Assembly (NCBI GenBank): GCA_949825065.1
Contig: OX463847.1
Coordinates: 40,334,831-40,398,830, forward strand
DNA: 64,000 bases
Reading direction: 5' to 3'
From: Odontocerum albicorne
Lineage: Eukaryota; Arthropoda; Insecta; Trichoptera; Odontoceridae
Part shown: positions 59,785-64,000 of the stretch, in pieces
Numbering within the stretch: the stretch's first letter is position 1
Layout: every line of letters begins with the position of its first letter
Notes under the pieces: generated by a model
Told to the model about the DNA's origin: nothing
Databases searched by the model: none
The model's input: the letters and a program-made list of their open reading frames with translations, nothing else
Translations under genes and position numbers: made by a program

Positions 59785-60629
59785 TATTTCATTCATGGTC
59801 TGTTAGACATTACTTTCATAGTATGGCGTAGTAATGAATGGTTTAGTTATTTATCATAGATGACTATTAATTTTAGTACCAATTCAAATTAAAGCTTTTA
59901 TTACAATACATTTCGTGTTGAATGACCTCTGTGGTTAAGTGGGCAGAACGGTTGACTTTAAAGCCAGCGTTTTGGATTAAATTTTTTGACGGCATCGAAA
60001 AAATTAAAGAAATTTTTAACTGAACGAAAAACATTTGACGTTGTATTACTGCAGTACAATACAATTTGGCGTTAATTAATAAATACATTATAATATTTGA
60101 CAAGAAATAACTTTTTTATTGTTCTAATTACAATTATATCTAGTGTTTTTACCTCCTATCCCGAGGCTTTCTTTAGGCTTAAATTTAACCTGAAGATAGG
60201 CTTCGGAATGAAACAATTAATAAACGTGTAGTACGAAATAATGTTATTGATGGAATAATACAATAATTTATTGCTTACTATTGTGAAATTAGGTAAAATT
60301 AAAGAGAAAACTTGAATAAACAAATTGAGTTTTTTTTGTTAATTTCAAATCGTATGTGTATTTCCACTCATCTTCCTTTACCACGCCTTCCACTCAAATT
60401 TTCACTTTATATTTCTTTTGTTAGTCTTTTTTCATTCATTCGTCATACGTGTCCAAACCACCACTGAGTGCTTATCTATTTTACATCCTTAAATTACATT
60501 CAGCTCCTGATCAATCAATTCTGTTTTATTTCGTTAATGGGGTTCCCCATGTTATATTGTCACTTAAAGCATTTATTCGGTTTTTTCAGTCTTTTCCGAA
60601 TTCAAACATTATCAAAGACTATTTAATGG

Positions 60630-60790
60630 TTTGGCCAGGTTAATAAACAAAAGTGTCGCATTAAATTTCAACATTTTAGAGTATAGGTTCACAACAGGTA
60701 GACCAAAGTTGGGTACGCTAAGACACAATATGAGAGCCCGTGAACTTGCGGAAGAAGAAGTGCAGGACAGAAAAGGATGAAATGAAGAAC
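60630..60790 (+). mobile_element. Non-LTR retrotransposon 3' remnant, copy 2
   Basis: Duplicate of 17310-17470 (GGTAGACCAAAGTTGGGTAC, AGAGCCCGTGAACTTGC). Confidence 0.55.
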
Positions 60791-61309
60791 GAAGATTTGA
60801 TAAGCAGATCCCATGTTTAAAAGGAATTCTTGCTTAGAAGAATGTTTGCCAGATTATAAAGAATACTGTTTAAACATTTGTATATTTAGAAACCTTCGAA
60901 CTTATATAGGTAATGTAAAAAATATTTGTTTTTTTTTATTCTTATTTGTTTAAACAATTGTTCAAAATAAAGAATTATAATGAAGGGAATGAATAATTTA
61001 TATAGCGCTGTATAGAGAGAAAACTTTCCACGAAGGCGTCCCATGTACTATTTTTGACAGATTGACAATGTAACAAAATAAAAATATTAAACTTGAATGT
61101 TAGGATAGGAGGGTGGTGGCTACGGTCATTGGAAATTTGGTCTTTCCAGCATCTTCATATGTTCAGAAAAACAAACTTGGTAAGAAAGCTAACCAACGAA
61201 AGACGAACTACAAAGAAATCTTTGAAGGTCTTCAACAACAAAGAAACCTTTGTTGATCTTCTGATACGTGATAGTCACACATTCGGCTTTAGTAGTTGTG
61301 TATGTGTGT

Positions 61310-61697
61310 AGTGTACATATAGCATCATAAATTTTGATAGAACTCCCGAAAAGGTTGTCTTCTAATGCTTCCTAAAGTTGTACACGCCACCCATATCTCA
61401 TACACTAAGAGGTAGACCATTCCAATTAAGAAAGTATTCTTGTCTTGAGATGATTTGGCAACGATGAGAGGATGACTTATAGAATACTTAAGAAAAACAA
61501 TTAAATATGACAGATATTAATGGGGAGTGAGAAAAAGATAGATGAAAGGTACGAACTTTGAGAAACAGTAGAGCGTCAATGACGAGATATATGGAGGTAA
61601 CCAAGATGAGATTTGTATGGACGTTGAGATAGGCATCAAGATCAAACCTATCTGTCAACTTCAAACAGGACATTATAGTATTTTTGTAATTGTTTTA
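61310..61697. repeat. Left arm of about 380-bp inverted repeat
   Basis: Reverse complement of 62886-63267. The Penelope-like element lies between the arms. The same sequence occurs once more at about 17980-18340. Confidence 0.85.
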
Positions 61698-61764
61698 AAA
61701 TTCCAATATAGCTGGGTCAAGTTTTTATTGCGAATTAAAAACAAGTAATGTAAATTAATGTAAA

Positions 61765-62790
61765 TTTAAAAAAAACAGAACAGGACGGAAAATTAAATTT
61801 CTTGGACCTAACATTATCTCGGAAAAAAGGCACATTTGACTTTGATATATATAGGAAAAATACTTATTCAGACTCTATAATTCCAGCAACTTCTAACCAT
61901 CCTAATAATCATAAATTCGCCGCCTTTAACTGTATGCTTCATAGATTGATCAGTGTCCCATTAACCGACGACAATTTTAAAAAGGAATTAATAACCATCA
62001 AAAAAATTGCTACAAATAATGGCTATCCTGGAAGCCTCATTGATTCACTTTTAAAAAACAAAACAAAAAAGAAACTTATAAAAGATTATATATTTAACGA
62101 CACCTATAAGCATACCTATAAATGGAGCAAAGTCCTATTTATAAAAAAATATATCAAATGAAATAACCAAAAATATTCCAAGTCACATAAAGCCAGCTTT
62201 TTACACTAACTTTAATCTCCGGAAACTCTTATTTAATGGGAAAGGCAAAAATGGAATACTTAACAACAGCGGTGTGTATAAACTTTTATGTGCTGACTGT
62301 GATAATTTCTATATAGGAAAGACAGGAAGATCTTTTGAAAAGAGATTTCGTGAACACCAATCTGCTTTAACAAATCCTCTAATTTATTCTGAAATGGCTA
62401 ATCATTGTCACCGTGAGAATCATACTTTTTCTATCGATGATGCCAAATTCTTACATATTAGCGGCAACGGAAAAAGAGTGGACAGATTAGAGGCCCTAGA
62501 AATTTCTAAGTCAGTATACCGATCAGAGCATCTGTTGAATAGTTATTTCCCCAAAATCTCCCCGCTCTTGGCCGAAATTATACCTTGCCTTCCTCTCACC
62601 CCTCCCGCCTCCATCCGTTGAAGTGTCTATATCGGTGCCAGTCCGAACAACATTTAGTCTTGTTTACGCTCCCCTGAAGATGAGGTGAAAGCCTTGAAAC
62701 CGGTAGGGTTATACCGTCATAAAAAAGTGGAATAAACAGTGTTTGTTAAAAATAAATTACAATGTCTTTAAACCTCCACAACGTTAATGC
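61765..62790 (+). mobile_element. Penelope-like element, 5'-truncated
   Basis: The first frame (to 62161) begins in the end of the reverse transcriptase and its thumb: LNFLDLTLSRKKGTFDFDIY, NHPNNHKFAAFNCMLHRL, then IATNNGY. A single frame slip in an A-run near 62144-62152 leads into the next frame, which runs to 62621 and holds the GIY-YIG-like endonuclease (YKLLCADCDNFYIGKTGRSF then EKRFREH). That RT-plus-GIY-YIG order defines endonuclease-bearing Penelope-like elements. The 3' region contains CTGAAGATGAGG and CTTGAAACCGGTAGGG and ends near CCTTAACTATAAAC. Most of the RT (5') is missing. Confidence 0.85.
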
Positions 62791-62885
62791 CTTAACTATA
62801 AACAACATATCTATCCTTTTTGCATACACAACATCTCTTGAATTTCAGTTTCAAAAACTTGAATGCCATATCCTGAAATCTTGTC

Positions 62886-63267
62886 CAAAACAATTACAAA
62901 AATACTATAATATATTTTTTGAAGTTGACAGATAGGTTCGATCTTGACGCCTTTCTCAACGTCCATACAAATCTCATCTTCGTTACATCCATATATCTCG
63001 TCATTGATGCTCTACTGCTTCTCAAAGGTCTTACCTTCCATCTATCTATTTCTCGATCCCCATTAATATCTGTTATATTGTTTTTTTCTTAAGTATTTTA
63101 CAACTCATCCTTTAACCGTTTCCAAATCATCTCAATACTACTTTCTTAATTGGAATGGTCTACTTCTTAGTGTATGAGATATGGATGGCGTGTGCAACTT
63201 TAGGAAGCATTAGAAGACAACCTTTTTCGGGAGTTCTATCAAAACGTATGATGCTATATGAACACTT
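62886..63267. repeat. Right arm of about 380-bp inverted repeat
   Basis: Reads GAAGTTGACAGATAGGTTCG through GGGAGTTCTATCAAAACGTA, the reverse complement of 61310-61697 with a few differences. 62815-62890 matches 18745-18815 inverted. Confidence 0.85.
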
Positions 63268-64000
63268 GTGAGGACTATATTTGATAAAGTGCATACTTCA
63301 CGTCTTCGAGGTTGTAAATTCGCGACATATCATGTTTTATGAAACACGTGGTGTCGAGACCATGTGCTTGGCTTGAAAACAAAAAGATTAAAATATTATG
63401 AAATACCGGAATATTTTAAAATACAAAAAGGTAATAAAACCTCTTAATCCTTCTGCCGAAGTTTCAATACACCGTTTGTTATCCGGGACACTCAGGTATG
63501 ATTCTGAGAAGGTTTCTCTCGGGAATGTTATACCTGGCGCAAGTTATCCGGTCGTGCTGGACATATTTTTGCCACGTGCGTTTTAGTTCCACGCCTGTGA
63601 TTGGCGGCGCTCGTATTGGTAAGGGAGACAAAAATATTTGCCCTCTCTTTTTTTGGGGACTTGCTATAAAAGAGGAGAAATTCGCGGGCAGCCTCCCTTT
63701 TTTTGCTTGAAACTTGACGCTGTAAGGACGTTCCTTGAAAACGCTGGTCGCACAGAAGACTGCCAGACTCATTTTTTTGCTGACTTCTCTGCTGTATCAC
63801 GGACGTTTCAGGACGACATTTACAATTTGGTGAATATTATTCCTTTATTTTAATGCTGGATTTCGATCGGGACGTTAAACCCTGGCTCAACTTAAATTCT
63901 AATTGTTATTGTAATTCCCCTTGTTAAAATTCACAACACAGTCTTCGACCCATTTAAACTTTTTTTTCTTGACATACGTTCAAGTTTTTTTTACTTTTTT
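63268..64000. other. TATA-containing, GC-richer tract
   Basis: From about 63450 the sequence is less AT-rich. A TATAAAAG at 63665-63672 followed by GC-richer sequence resembles a polymerase II core promoter, possibly of an LTR or a gene extending past the window. Short overlapping frames on both strands (63398-63853) have no recognisable product. Confidence 0.35.

Overview
This is eukaryotic, most likely insect, genomic DNA. It is strongly AT-rich, has spliced genes with GT-AG introns and TATA boxes, and is full of transposable elements of types common in arthropods: piggyBac, mariner, Jockey-like and other non-LTR retrotransposon remnants, a Penelope-like element and tRNA-derived SINEs. There are no bacterial operons, ribosome-binding sites or CRISPR arrays. 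The species cannot be named from the sequence.

The window is organised around a multi-copy family of small secreted-protein genes that I assign, by pattern, to the insect DUF1091 / CheB-like (MD-2-related lipid-binding) family. One copy is complete on the + strand: exon 1 at 27299-27373 (or an alternative exon 1 at 27992-28066), exon 2 at 28771-28926, exon 3 at 30396-30542 and exon 4 at 32079-32270. All introns are phase 0 and the product is about 189 aa with a signal peptide. Other copies are partial or broken: + strand exon 4 at 5649-5840; + strand exons 3 and 4 at 45578-47451; - strand exons 2-4 at 10229-13888; a - strand relic at 39018-41996; - strand exons 1-4 at 49341-57477; and a - strand exon 4 scrap at 8215-8288. 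The + and - copies alternate, so genes meet tail to tail in three convergent pairs (about 5.6-18.4 kb, 26.9-44.1 kb and 45.0-61.7 kb). Introns, 3' flanks and inserted repeats are duplicated with them.

Layout: 0-5.6 kb, end of a retrotransposon gag followed by a long, less AT-rich non-coding tract with minisatellites. 5.6-18.4 kb, first convergent unit, including a deleted mariner. 18.4-26.9 kb, repeat-rich spacer with 57-bp, 63-bp, about 155-bp and about 90-bp arrays, a 200-N assembly gap, an (AT)n run and a TIR-flanked element. 26.9-44.1 kb, second unit with the complete gene, a piggyBac element (33288-35875) whose pre-insertion site survives in the first unit, and an insertion carrying a degraded transposase-like gene. 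45.0-61.7 kb, third unit with a 3.2-kb TIR element (51612-54768) of a poorly described transposase-like family, a 98-bp near-perfect palindrome and a second copy of the mariner. 61.7-64 kb, a Penelope-like element between two arms of a roughly 380-bp inverted repeat, then a TATA-containing tract.

The most informative observations are the complete DUF1091-like gene with duplicated promoter/first exon, the excess of amino-acid-changing differences in exon 4 between two near-identical copies, and the two elements encoding the SDN/GQN-type transposase-like protein. All functional statements are inference from sequence; no search was run.
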